Of a stretch of DNA of 64,000 nucleotides, positions 8,304-16,409 are shown in pieces. The notes beneath the pieces were generated by a model. That model saw only the letters and a program-made list of their open reading frames with translations, was not told the DNA's origin and made no database searches. This stretch comes from G025836975 sp048751585 (GTDB lineage Bacteria > Pseudomonadota > Gammaproteobacteria > Burkholderiales > Burkholderiaceae_B). Location of the stretch: contig NZ_JAZHOB010000002.1 in assembly GCF_048751585.1 (NCBI RefSeq), positions 496,001-560,000 on the forward strand, written 5' to 3'. The position numbers and the translations under genes are program-made. Every line of letters starts with the position of its first letter. The stretch's first letter is position 1.

Positions 8304-9110
8304 TCAGCGTTTCGGCGCTACATGCAGCTTCACGGTGTCAGGGTCATGCTCGCTGTATAAAGGATAGCGATCCATCACCATCGGATCGTGGCCGGGCACG
8401 ATATGGTCTGGGCTGTCTGCAGCGGCTTCAAGCCGTGCATAACCGGCCAGCATGTCGGCGATGTTATACACGATGGGAAATGGCCTGGCCTTTTCCATGT
8501 TTTCATAATAATGGGATGCATCCGATGCAAGCACGATCCAGCCCCGGGCGGTATGCACGCGGACGGATTGCAATCCTTTGGTGTGTCCACCGATTCTCAG
8601 TACGCTGACTCCTGGCGCAATCGATTGATCACCTTCGTGAAACACAACCCGGTCCTCATAGATATTGCGTACCAGCAGCATTATGTCTGTCACGGAATAG
8701 GCGTGTCGCATCGGCGCAAAGCACATGCAGCGGCCGGTGGCGTATTCGACCTCGGAGTCTTGTATGTGGAAACGCGCAATGGGCAGTTTGTCGAGGTTAC
8801 CCGCATGGTCATAGTGCAGATGAGTCAGAATGACATCGTCTACCTGGTCAGGGCTTATCCCCAAGGTGGCCAATGCTTCTATGGGGCAACGAATGAGTTC
8901 CCGATTCCTGTCTGCGGCAGCTTGCGCATTGAAGCCGGTATCCACCAGGATAATGCGTTCAGGGCTGCGTAGAAGCCAGACGAAGAAATCCATCGGCATC
9001 GGCCCATCGTGGGGATCGCCGCCAATGAAGTTGTCGCGGCGCAAGCGTGGCATGCCTGCATAACGCAGTGCATAGACCTCGTATTGAGGCAGTTCATTTT
9101 TTTTAGGCAT
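8304..9110 (-). CDS. Metallo-beta-lactamase-fold hydrolase, N-acyl homoserine lactonase-like
   Basis: A 268-residue MBL-fold protein of the AHL-lactonase/AttM-like group. The dinuclear zinc motif HLHYDH lies at about residues 97-102, followed by GGHTKGLQ (third His), LASDASHYY (bridging Asp) and VPGHDP (last His), so all metal ligands are present. It has no signal peptide. The start MPKKNELPQY at 9110 puts the conserved YEVYALRYAG near the N-terminus; an in-frame ATG at 9152 would add 14 non-family residues. Last gene of the minus-strand cluster. In this setting it may open a lactone or hydrolyse a thioester made by the pathway instead of quenching quorum signals; that is inference. Confidence 0.85.
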   Translation of the reverse strand: MPKKNELPQYEVYALRYAGMPRLRRDNFIGGDPHDGPMPMDFFVWLLRSPERIILVDTGFNAQAAADRNRELIRCPIEALATLGISPDQVDDVILTHLHYDHAGNLDKLPIARFHIQDSEVEYATGRCMCFAPMRHAYSVTDIMLLVRNIYEDRVVFHEGDQSIAPGVSVLRIGGHTKGLQSVRVHTARGWIVLASDASHYYENMEKARPFPIVYNIADMLAGYARLEAAADSPDHIVPGHDPMVMDRYPLYSEHDPDTVKLHVAPKR

Positions 9111-9114
9111 AATT

Positions 9115-9306
9115 CTAGCCCGCACTCCGTGTGTTGCCCGGGCCATTTTCAATCATCTGAAGCTGGTCGATCTGTGTCGAACCTGCCGAGGCGATTTCAA
9201 AATTGATGGCGCCTGGGGCGGGGTTGATTGACGAGATGGTGTTTGTTGCTGGAACCCGGAGCCCATTGATCAGCAAGGCCTTTGGGGAGGCGGAGGTATG
9301 CGGCAT
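9115..9306 (-). CDS. Possible small protein of 63 residues
   Basis: A short open frame between the enoyl-CoA hydratase-like gene and the lactonase-like gene. It begins with ATG, has a GGAAGAG box about 6 bases upstream, and ends with TAG only 4 bases before the ATG chosen for the lactonase-like gene, a spacing that would fit translational coupling. The composition (MPHTSASPKALLINGL at the start, rich in Ser, Asn, Ile) is not obviously a random GC-rich shadow. I recognise no family. It could equally be non-coding spacer in this 265-base gap. Confidence 0.3.
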   Translation of the reverse strand: MPHTSASPKALLINGLRVPATNTISSINPAPGAINFEIASAGSTQIDQLQMIENGPGNTRSAG

Positions 9307-9375
9307 GTGTGTCTCTTCCAGGTATTGATCGGTGTCCGGGATGGTGGCGTCGCTGGATTCGGGAAGGGGCTTCAG

Positions 9376-10158
9376 CTACCGGTTCCCTGTAAATTTTGCG
9401 CGGGCCGAAGCGCCTTCGGCACTATCCCTGCAAACCAGGGCCTGATCTGCATCCATATAAATCCCCAACCGATGCAAAGCGGTTGCAGAGGCGTTGACAG
9501 ACTCTTTTGTCATGCGCAAGATCGCAGCGGGTGCTTCGCCGCTGCGCGCAGCCAGCGCTTGTGCTGTTTCGACGGCGCATTGGGGTTCGGATATCGCATC
9601 GATCAAGCCCCATTCCAGAGCGGCTTTCGGCGAAAGCCGCTCTGCCATCAGAATGGCGCGCTTTGTACGTGCCGGGCCAATCAGTGATGTCATGCGGGGA
9701 ATCGCTCCCCAGCCCATGTTAAGCCCCACTTTTGCCTCGGGAAGATAGATGAAACTGTTCGAGGCCATCACCCGCCAGTCGCATGCCAGTGCCAGCGCGA
9801 CCGATCCGCCTACTGCGGGACCTTCGATGGCGGCTATCGTGATTTGCGGAAGCTCTTCCCAAAGCCGGCACAGCCGGGCGCCACGCTGAGCTACATCGCG
9901 GCGCTCCAGAAGGCCTGTTTCTGTTTCCTCCCACTTGGCCGGATCTTTCAAGTCTATGCCGGCCGAGAATATGTCATTCGCCCCGGTCAGTACAACGGTG
10001 CTGATCTCAAGCGAATCAGCCAGGTCGCGCGCTACGCTGGTCAAGGCCAGGATGGTGTCCTGGTCAAGGGCGTTTCGGTTGACTCCGCGATCAAATCGCA
10101 CCAGTGCGTGCTGGCCAGTAGTCTTGACCGTAACGGCTTTGCCATACTTGCGTTTCAT
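9376..10158 (-). CDS. Enoyl-CoA hydratase/isomerase family protein
   Basis: A 260-residue crotonase-fold protein. Oxyanion-hole regions are recognisable (NDIFSAGIDLKD and EGPAVGGSVALALACD). Of the two glutamates used by classical enoyl-CoA hydratase, the one in PE is kept (YLPEAKVGLNMG) but the other, expected in the GGGCELA segment, is alanine here. Members lacking one acid often act as isomerases, hydrolases or lyases on CoA esters, so plain hydratase activity should not be assumed. An AAGGA box lies 7 bases before the ATG. It sits between the hydrolase gene (10232) and the lactonase-like gene in the same direction. Confidence 0.88.
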   Translation of the reverse strand: MKRKYGKAVTVKTTGQHALVRFDRGVNRNALDQDTILALTSVARDLADSLEISTVVLTGANDIFSAGIDLKDPAKWEETETGLLERRDVAQRGARLCRLWEELPQITIAAIEGPAVGGSVALALACDWRVMASNSFIYLPEAKVGLNMGWGAIPRMTSLIGPARTKRAILMAERLSPKAALEWGLIDAISEPQCAVETAQALAARSGEAPAAILRMTKESVNASATALHRLGIYMDADQALVCRDSAEGASARAKFTGNR

Positions 10159-10231
10159 TGCGTTTCCTTGGAACCGATGCTCATGAATGGGTAAAAAATT
10201 GAAGAAAGCTCAGTCGCGGCGGGCCACTGCT

Positions 10232-11032
10232 TTACAGGCCCAGCCGTTTCATGGCGGCCAGCGTTTCCACATTGAATGTGGAGGGGCATTCGGCTTGCGG
10301 GAAATGACCAACTCCTTCCCACTCGAGGTATTCAACCGGAACGTTGCGTTGCCGGAGAGTTTTCTCGACGGCACGGGCGGATTCTGGCGGTACCGACCAG
10401 TCTTCGCTGCCTCCCACAATCACGGTGGGGCATTGAATATCGTCAAGGATGTGCTCCATACGGAAGCTTCCGAACGCAGAAATATCGGCAAATGCAACGG
10501 CAGGGATGCAGCGGCGGGCATCAGTGACGATTTCTTCGGCACGCTCGGCCAACGTTGCGCTGCCCATCAAGGTGCGAAAGGTAACTTCAAACCAGTCGCC
10601 TGGATTGATGCGGGCCATTTCCAGTATTTTGGGGTTATAGCCTGAAGACTTCACGACGTTGACGGATGCGCCATCGACCAGGACCAGGCCTTGTACGCGG
10701 CTCTTTTCCATGGTGGCTGCCCGCGCCACGATGCCGCCGCCCATGGAGTGGCCCATCAAGACGGCTGACTCCAAACTCAGAGCGTCCATGACACTGATGA
10801 GATAGCGCGCATTGTCGTCTGAACGGCGATTTGGCCCGTCCGCTGGCATCCCGCTTTTGCCATGTCCGGGAAGGTCTAACGCGTAAACGCTGTAATGCCG
10901 AGCAAAGAACTCTACATTGTATTGCCACGACAGGCTGTCCTGGCTGGCGCCATGCAGCATGATCAGGGCGGGTCCCGACCCCTCGAAATCGTAATAGGCC
11001 CTTATATTGTCTGATGTGGTGATATAAGGCAT
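10232..11032 (-). CDS. Alpha/beta-fold hydrolase
   Basis: A 266-residue alpha/beta hydrolase without signal peptide. The nucleophile elbow GHSMGG is at residues 94-99 (Ser96), LHGAS at about 26-30 supplies the oxyanion hole, GGSEDWSVP the likely acid and GVGHFPQ the histidine. The layout matches the family that contains meta-cleavage-product hydrolases, 3-oxoadipate enol-lactonases and esterases. The start codon lies one base after the stop of the preceding gene at 11034 (TGA-c-ATG), so the two are translationally coupled. In this cluster it may hydrolyse a lactone or a C-C bond of a ring-cleavage product; the sequence does not decide. Confidence 0.88.
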   Translation of the reverse strand: MPYITTSDNIRAYYDFEGSGPALIMLHGASQDSLSWQYNVEFFARHYSVYALDLPGHGKSGMPADGPNRRSDDNARYLISVMDALSLESAVLMGHSMGGGIVARAATMEKSRVQGLVLVDGASVNVVKSSGYNPKILEMARINPGDWFEVTFRTLMGSATLAERAEEIVTDARRCIPAVAFADISAFGSFRMEHILDDIQCPTVIVGGSEDWSVPPESARAVEKTLRQRNVPVEYLEWEGVGHFPQAECPSTFNVETLAAMKRLGL

Positions 11033-11033
11033 G

Positions 11034-11414
11034 TCAGTGCTCCAATCCGGCGGCCAGACGCAAAACGGCGTAAATCAACAACCAGTTCTGAACGCAACTG
11101 CGCATGTCGCCTTCCACTACCAAGCGGTGCTGCCGCACCAAACGGTTGAAGGGGTAGCCACGCCGAAGGTCCTCGAGCGCTGCCGTGTCGCCAAGAAAGG
11201 TGAAGGCCACGACAGCCGAGGTTGCTTCCGTACCTGCGGTGACACGATTTTCATCAACCGAGATCCAGGCGCTTTCTTTGGTTTCCGTGTTGCGAAAGCC
11301 CATTTTCAGGGAGGCAAGCACGCTGTGCTGCGCAACAAAGCTGTCTCCACTGGCTGCCACGCCAAGCGCGTTCAGCCAGTCGGTGCAGAAGAAGCTGGAG
11401 GATTGGGCGGTCAT
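11034..11414 (-). CDS. Small protein, tentative SCP2-like domain
   Basis: A 126-residue cytoplasmic protein. A beta-rich middle (SAWISVDENRVTAG, SAVVAFTFLGDTAALEDLRRG) and the C-terminal VEGDMRSCVQNWLLIYAVLR remind me of SCP2/lipid-transfer-like domains found in CoA-ester pathways, but the match is by eye and weak. It is tightly placed: its ATG overlaps the stop of the acyl-CoA ligase gene (ATGA, 4 bases) and its stop is one base from the hydrolase start. That spacing argues for a dedicated pathway role, perhaps binding a hydrophobic intermediate. Confidence 0.7.
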   Translation of the reverse strand: MTAQSSSFFCTDWLNALGVAASGDSFVAQHSVLASLKMGFRNTETKESAWISVDENRVTAGTEATSAVVAFTFLGDTAALEDLRRGYPFNRLVRQHRLVVEGDMRSCVQNWLLIYAVLRLAAGLEH

Positions 11415-12931
11415 GATGAGAATTCCTCTTTCAGACGGAACTTTTGTACTTTTCCGGACGAAGACTGGGGCAGGCTGTCGACGATAAAGATGCGCTTGGG
11501 AACCTTGAAAGGAGACAACGCGTTACGGCAATGCGCTCGCAAGGCCTCGGCGTCAGGCGATTTTCCGTAAGTGGGCACAACGGCCGCAACCAGCTCTTCG
11601 CCCCAGTACTCATGCGGCAACCCGAAAACCGCCGCCTCGCGCACATCGGCATGGCCGGCCAGGCAGTTTTCCACTTCAAGCGCGGCCACATTCTCGCCGC
11701 CGGTTTTTATCATGTCTTTACTGCGGCCAACAAAGTAAACAAAACCGTCGTCGTCGAGACGCAAAATGTCTCCGGTATGGAGCCAGCCGTCTTTGTCGAG
11801 CACTTCGGCGGTAAGTTCGGGCTGGTTCCAATATCCTTTGAAGACAGTAGGGCCCTTCACGTGCAGCTCGCCGGGCCCGCGCTGATCGGACAGCACCGCT
11901 CCGTGTTCGTCGACCAGGCGGTATTTGATGTGGCGCCATAAGTAGCCGATGGAGCCGGGATGCTGCTCGATCTCGCTGGTATAGCGATTCTTGATGGTGG
12001 TGACGCAACTTTCCGTCATCCCGAAGCCCCAGCTGAATTCGGCATTCGGGAACACCTTCCGAATAAGTTCCTGCCTCCATTTACCCAGCGGCGCTGCCGC
12101 TGTCTGTACAAAGGCGACATACGGCATGACAAGGTCGGCAAACCGGGGGGTGTCGGTCAGGCCGACCCACATCGCCGATAGCAGAAACACGTGAGTGGGG
12201 CGATTGGCGTTCAGCGCTTCAATCACTCCATCGGGATCAAAGCGCGGCACGATATGCAGACTCCCGCCGGCATACAGGATGGGACCGTTAACGACCCCAA
12301 AGCCTCCGATATGAAACAGCGGCGTCGCCAATAGCGAGCGGGTAGTCGAGTCAACGCCCAGTTCCACAATGTAATTGACGGCGTTGGCTGCGAGATTGCC
12401 CTGCGTGAGCATCGCCCCTTTGGGCGAAGATGTCGTGCCCGATGTATACATGATTATCGCGACATCATTGTCTTCGACAATGCCGAATCGCCTTTCAACC
12501 GGCGATAAAGCGAGCTCATCGTCAAGATGCTCAGGCAGGCTGTCCAGCCAGACCATGTTTGCTTCGTCGGCCACGGATTGCCGCGCCAGGGTTACGCACT
12601 CCTGGAACTCGTCGCCATAAATCACCACGTGGGGGCGAGAGTCGTTCAGGAGAAAACTGAGCTCTTTGGAGCCATAACGCGTGTTGATGGGGACGATGCA
12701 GAAGCCTCCGACCGCCGTTGCATGCAGGAGGGCGACATAGTCGATCGAATTGTGCAGCAGCAGGCCGATCCGGTCTCCGCGTTGTACTCCCAGTCTGGAA
12801 AGATAGGCGGCAAGCGCCCGTGCCCGGCTGCAAAGCTGTGCAAAGGTTAACTGGGAATGCTCATCGGATAGCGCCACCTTTTCGGGATGGCGGTCAGCAT
12901 TGAACATTGCAGCTTGATAGATATTGGGCAT
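11411..12931 (-). CDS. Acyl-CoA synthetase (AMP-forming)
   Basis: A 506-residue ANL-superfamily ligase. The P-loop MYTSGTTSSPKGAMLT lies about one third into the protein, SWGFGMTES is the A5-like motif, LHTGDILRLDDDGFVYFVGR is the hinge and ENVAALEVENCLAGH plus the lysine in SSSGKVQKF complete the C-terminal domain, so it looks fully active. It would activate a free carboxylic acid to a CoA ester. A GTG at 12943 gives four extra residues; I prefer the ATG at 12931 with GGTGAAG upstream. It overlaps the SCP2-like gene by 4 bases and follows the LivF gene in the minus-strand cluster after an 80-base gap. Confidence 0.92.
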   Translation of the reverse strand: MPNIYQAAMFNADRHPEKVALSDEHSQLTFAQLCSRARALAAYLSRLGVQRGDRIGLLLHNSIDYVALLHATAVGGFCIVPINTRYGSKELSFLLNDSRPHVVIYGDEFQECVTLARQSVADEANMVWLDSLPEHLDDELALSPVERRFGIVEDNDVAIIMYTSGTTSSPKGAMLTQGNLAANAVNYIVELGVDSTTRSLLATPLFHIGGFGVVNGPILYAGGSLHIVPRFDPDGVIEALNANRPTHVFLLSAMWVGLTDTPRFADLVMPYVAFVQTAAAPLGKWRQELIRKVFPNAEFSWGFGMTESCVTTIKNRYTSEIEQHPGSIGYLWRHIKYRLVDEHGAVLSDQRGPGELHVKGPTVFKGYWNQPELTAEVLDKDGWLHTGDILRLDDDGFVYFVGRSKDMIKTGGENVAALEVENCLAGHADVREAAVFGLPHEYWGEELVAAVVPTYGKSPDAEALRAHCRNALSPFKVPKRIFIVDSLPQSSSGKVQKFRLKEEFSS

Positions 12932-13011
12932 CTTTGGCTTCACCGATGTTGCTTCGACCAGGGTTGGAGGGAGCGGCGTACTCTATGCTTTTACTGGGAC
13001 AGTATCCTTGA

Positions 13012-13734
13012 TCATGATGCGCCGGTTTTCCCGAGATAAGCGTTCTTGATCTGATCGTCGTTCAGCAGGGTTTCGCTGGTCCCTTCGGACACCAGGCGTC
13101 CGGTGTCGAGCACGTAGCCGTAACTGGACAGTCGCAGGGCAAGTCGGGCATTTTGCTCTACTATCACCACAGTAATGCCCGCAGTGTTGATTTCGCGAAC
13201 GATCTTGGCCATATCGATAATGATTTTGGGCGCCAATCCAAGCGACGGTTCATCAAGCAGCAAGACTTTGGGTCGGCTCATCAGTGCCCGGCCGATGGCA
13301 ACCATCTGCTGTTCGCCTCCCGACAGGCTTCCCGCCAACTGGTTTCTGCGCTCGTGAACACGCGGGAAATAACTATAAACGCGCTCCAGGCTTTCTTTCC
13401 ATGTCTGACGGTCACGGGTGGTGTAGGCGCCCAGCCTCAGGTTCTCGAATACGGATAGTCCTGGAAACAGCCGGCGCCCTTCGGGAGCCAGCGCCAGGCC
13501 GTGGGCTACCATATCGTGCGCTGAGCTGCGGCTGACATCATTGCCGTCGAAAATTATCTGTCCATCGCTGGGCGGAATCAATCCCGCCAAGCACTTGAGG
13601 GTGGTGGACTTGCCCGCGCCATTGGCGCCAAGAATGCAGGTAATTGCCCCTTTTTCGAATGAGGCATTCAGTTTCTCAACGGCCGTGATCGGCCCGTAAC
13701 GGACCGAGAGGTTTTTTAACTCAATCAAGCTCAA
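13012..13734 (-). CDS. LivF-type ABC transporter ATP-binding protein (second system)
   Basis: A 240-residue LivF ATPase: Walker A GANGAGKST, signature LSGGEQQMVAIGRA, Walker B VLLLDEPSLGLAP, switch region VIVEQNARLAL, end NAYLGK. The start is a TTG at 13734 overlapping the end of the LivG gene by 14 bases, with GGGAG about 6 bases before it. It belongs to the five-gene Liv set transcribed from 17570 to 13012, immediately upstream of an acyl-CoA ligase. It has no long basic tail, unlike the LivF of the first system at 4932. Confidence 0.93.
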   Translation of the reverse strand: MSLIELKNLSVRYGPITAVEKLNASFEKGAITCILGANGAGKSTTLKCLAGLIPPSDGQIIFDGNDVSRSSAHDMVAHGLALAPEGRRLFPGLSVFENLRLGAYTTRDRQTWKESLERVYSYFPRVHERRNQLAGSLSGGEQQMVAIGRALMSRPKVLLLDEPSLGLAPKIIIDMAKIVREINTAGITVVIVEQNARLALRLSSYGYVLDTGRLVSEGTSETLLNDDQIKNAYLGKTGAS

Positions 13735-14494
13735 GGTTTACTCCCAGATAGGCTTCGATCACTTCCGGATGGCGCTGGATTTCTTCCGGCGTGCCGGCGG
13801 CGATGATTTCCCCCCGGTTAATGACGATGATGCGGTCGCAAATGCTGGTGACCATTGCCATATCGTGCTCGACGAGCACCACATCGATGTGGTGCTCGGA
13901 ACGGATTCTTTCGATCAGATGCCCCATCTGCTCGGTTTCGACCGGGTTTAGGCCGGCTGCCGGCTCGTCCATCAGCAGTTGCTTTGGTTCCGCCGCAAGC
14001 GCCATGGCGACCCCCAGCGTTTTTTGAGCGCCATACGGCAGCTCGCCTGCGGGACGGCTTGCGTAAGGTTCCAGGGCCACAAACTCGAGAAGCTCATTGG
14101 CGATGCGCTCTGAGTCGCGGCGAAACACCCTGACTCGAGAACGATCGAGCAATTGCAAGGGCCCGCCCAGACGATTGAACTGCATGCCTATGCGAAGGTT
14201 TTCGCGTACCGTTTTATCCTTGAACACTGTGGCTGATTGAAATGTTCGGATCAGCCCTCGCTGCGCCACTTGCTCAGGAGAGCAGCCGGTAATGTCTTTG
14301 CCGTGAAATTCCACACGTCCGGATGACGGTCGGATGGTTCCGGTGATCAGGTTGAACAGCGTGCTTTTACCCGCACCGTTGGGCCCGATCAGCCCCACGA
14401 TTTCGCCGGGCTCCGTCTTGAAGCTGACATCGTTTGTCGCCACCAGACCGCCGAACCTCTTGGACAGACTCTTGACCTCGAGTACCGCGCTCAT
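13721..14494 (-). CDS. LivG-type ABC transporter ATP-binding protein (second system)
   Basis: A 257-residue LivG ATPase with Walker A GPNGAGKST, IRTFQSATVFKDKTV in the Q-loop region, the variant signature LPYGAQKTLGVAMAL, Walker B QLLMDEPAAGLNP and switch histidine VLVEHDMAM. The ATG at 14494 overlaps the LivM stop by 4 bases and its own end overlaps LivF by 14 bases, so the complex subunits are translated in step. Ends in EAYLGVNLELD, the usual LivG tail. Confidence 0.93.
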   Translation of the reverse strand: MSAVLEVKSLSKRFGGLVATNDVSFKTEPGEIVGLIGPNGAGKSTLFNLITGTIRPSSGRVEFHGKDITGCSPEQVAQRGLIRTFQSATVFKDKTVRENLRIGMQFNRLGGPLQLLDRSRVRVFRRDSERIANELLEFVALEPYASRPAGELPYGAQKTLGVAMALAAEPKQLLMDEPAAGLNPVETEQMGHLIERIRSEHHIDVVLVEHDMAMVTSICDRIIVINRGEIIAAGTPEEIQRHPEVIEAYLGVNLELD

Positions 14495-15480
14495 GACTGT
14501 TGCCTCCGTTCACGATATTGCCGGTACGCGCCGATGAACCCGTTCGGTAGAAAAACCATGAAGAGGATCAGGATGACGCCGTATGCCAGATGCTGGTATT
14601 CCTTGGCGTCTCTAAGGATTTCCGGCAGGGGCACCATGAGCAAGGCGCCCAGAACAGCACCGATGGGCAGAGCAATGCCTCCGAGCACGTTCATGATGAT
14701 AGCGTTCACCGCAGTCCAGAAAGTAAATCCATCAGGCGTTACAAAGGTGTAATAGCAGGCATAGAATCCGCCGGCAATTCCGGCAAGAAATCCGCTGATC
14801 GTGAACACAACAAGGCGGTAGCGCAGCGCATTCACGCCCAGCGACCGAGCCAGTTCTTCGTTTGTGTCGAGCGCGTCGATGACTGCGCCCATTTCGCTTT
14901 TATACAGCGACCTGACGCCTAGATAGGCCAATGCGGCAAGGGTCAGTGCAAACAGATAATATGCCCAGCGTTCTGTAAGCGTGTAGCCGAGAAACGAGGC
15001 GCGCGGTACGCCAAACAGGCCGTTGTTTCCACCGAACAGGTCGACCCATTCGATGAAGGTAAGTATCACGACTTCGCTGAATGCAAAGGTCAGCAGTACG
15101 AAATACACGCCTTTTATCTTGAGCATGATCGGACCGGTAATCAGGGCGAATAGCGCTCCGATGAGGCCCGATGCCGGAAAAGCGAGGATAAAGGGAACAT
15201 TCAGGCGCATCATCAGGAGGGCCGTGCCGTATGCGCCAAGCCCCATCAGCGCGCCATGCGCCAGTGACAGCTGCCCCATTCTGAGCATCAGGTTCATGCT
15301 GAGCGCGAGCAGGGTGAACATCCAGAACAGCACGCCGATGTGAGTGAGGAAAGGGTTGTCCAGGAGAAATGGCCAGGCAATCGCGGCCGCGGCATAGACC
15401 GCCAGGGCGGGGCTGCTGGTAAACGGAGAGCGACGCTTTCCTTTGCTTTCGGGTGGTGAGACAAGTTTGTTGGTAATCAT
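14491..15480 (-). CDS. LivM-type ABC transporter permease (second system)
   Basis: A 329-residue membrane permease. A polar N-terminus with several lysines and arginines precedes about ten hydrophobic segments; LALSMNLMLRMGQLSLAHG is the LivM signature and the ATPase loop reads IDALDTNEELARSLGV. The ATG at 15480 shares one base with the LivH stop. It forms the pore with LivH of this set. The end IGAYRQYRERRQQ is charged and cytoplasmic. Confidence 0.92.
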   Translation of the reverse strand: MITNKLVSPPESKGKRRSPFTSSPALAVYAAAAIAWPFLLDNPFLTHIGVLFWMFTLLALSMNLMLRMGQLSLAHGALMGLGAYGTALLMMRLNVPFILAFPASGLIGALFALITGPIMLKIKGVYFVLLTFAFSEVVILTFIEWVDLFGGNNGLFGVPRASFLGYTLTERWAYYLFALTLAALAYLGVRSLYKSEMGAVIDALDTNEELARSLGVNALRYRLVVFTISGFLAGIAGGFYACYYTFVTPDGFTFWTAVNAIIMNVLGGIALPIGAVLGALLMVPLPEILRDAKEYQHLAYGVILILFMVFLPNGFIGAYRQYRERRQQS

Positions 15481-16337
15481 CAGCTACGCCCCATGAGACC
15501 ATTCGGCCTGAACAGCAAGATCAGGATGACAAGACCAAAAGCCACCATCGTCGCTATGGTGGAACTGTAGAACGAGGCGACGCCGGACTCGACCATCCCG
15601 AGTAAGAGGCCGCCAATGACGGCGCCGGGCAAACTGCCCAGACCACCCAGGATGACAACGATGAAGGCTTTCATCATGGGTACGGACCCCATGTAGGGGA
15701 AGATGGTGTATATCGGGGCCATGAGCGCCCCCGCCAGGCCAGCCAGCAGGCTTCCTATGCCAAACGCCATGGTGTATATGAGGGCGGGGCGGATGCCTTG
15801 CAGGGCGGCGGCGTCGGCGTCTTGCGACACGGCCCTCATGGCCAGGCCATAGCGGGTATAGCGAAGGAATATATAAAAAGCGGCAAGCACCAGCAACGCG
15901 ATGCCGCCAACCACGATGCGGTCTCGGGGAACAATGACGCCCCCTACATTGAAGATGCCGCTGATGGGCCGGGCAACGGATTGCTCTTGGGGGCCGAAAA
16001 AGATTCCCGCCAGGGCTTGTAGAGAAATTGAAATCGCCAGAGCCATGATCATGCCATTGAGCTCCTGGCCGACAAAACGGCGCAACAGCGTGCGCTCGAT
16101 AATGATGCCGAAGATGGCTGCAATGATCACGCTGACCACGACAGCCAGGTAGTAATTTACTTCGAGCGTGCCGAAAAGGATCAGAATGGCGAATGCACCG
16201 ATCATGTACAGCTCGCCGTGGGCGAAGTTGACCACCCGCATGATGCCGAAAATCAGTGTAAAACCAAGAGCCATAAGTATATAGACCAGTCCGGTCATCA
16301 GACCGTTGGCAGCTACCTGGCTGATTAGCTGGAGCAT
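15480..16337 (-). CDS. LivH-type ABC transporter permease (second system)
   Basis: A 285-residue permease with the LivH signature MALGFTLIFGIMRVVNFAHG near the N-terminus, a cytoplasmic loop MRAVSQDADAAALQGI and the terminal LLFRPNGLMG. It is separated from the binding-protein gene upstream by 72 bases that contain two strong palindromes. Shares its last base with the LivM start. Confidence 0.92.
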   Translation of the reverse strand: MLQLISQVAANGLMTGLVYILMALGFTLIFGIMRVVNFAHGELYMIGAFAILILFGTLEVNYYLAVVVSVIIAAIFGIIIERTLLRRFVGQELNGMIMALAISISLQALAGIFFGPQEQSVARPISGIFNVGGVIVPRDRIVVGGIALLVLAAFYIFLRYTRYGLAMRAVSQDADAAALQGIRPALIYTMAFGIGSLLAGLAGALMAPIYTIFPYMGSVPMMKAFIVVILGGLGSLPGAVIGGLLLGMVESGVASFYSSTIATMVAFGLVILILLFRPNGLMGRS

Positions 16338-16362
16338 GTTACGTCCTTAGTGCTGGCGAGAT

Positions 16363-16402
16363 CCGCTTCCCGGGAAGCGGCCCGGCGGCAGGAGCCGCCG
16401 GG
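16363..16402. repeat. Two tandem palindromes between LivK and LivH
   Basis: 16363-16380 is a perfect 18-base palindrome with no loop (CCGCTTCCC / GGGAAGCGG). Directly next to it, 16381-16402 is a perfect 9-base inverted repeat (CCCGGCGGC / GCCGCCGGG) with loop AGGA. Both lie between the stop of LivK and the start of LivH on the minus strand. They probably limit read-through or protect the upstream LivK message, so more receptor than permease is made; no U-run follows on the minus strand. Confidence 0.75.
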
Positions 16403-16409
16403 TTGATTT

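Noticed and set aside
8304..9110. Quorum-quenching lactonase as the main role
   Set aside because: Family similarity is real, but it ends a catabolic operon and no quorum-sensing genes are near.
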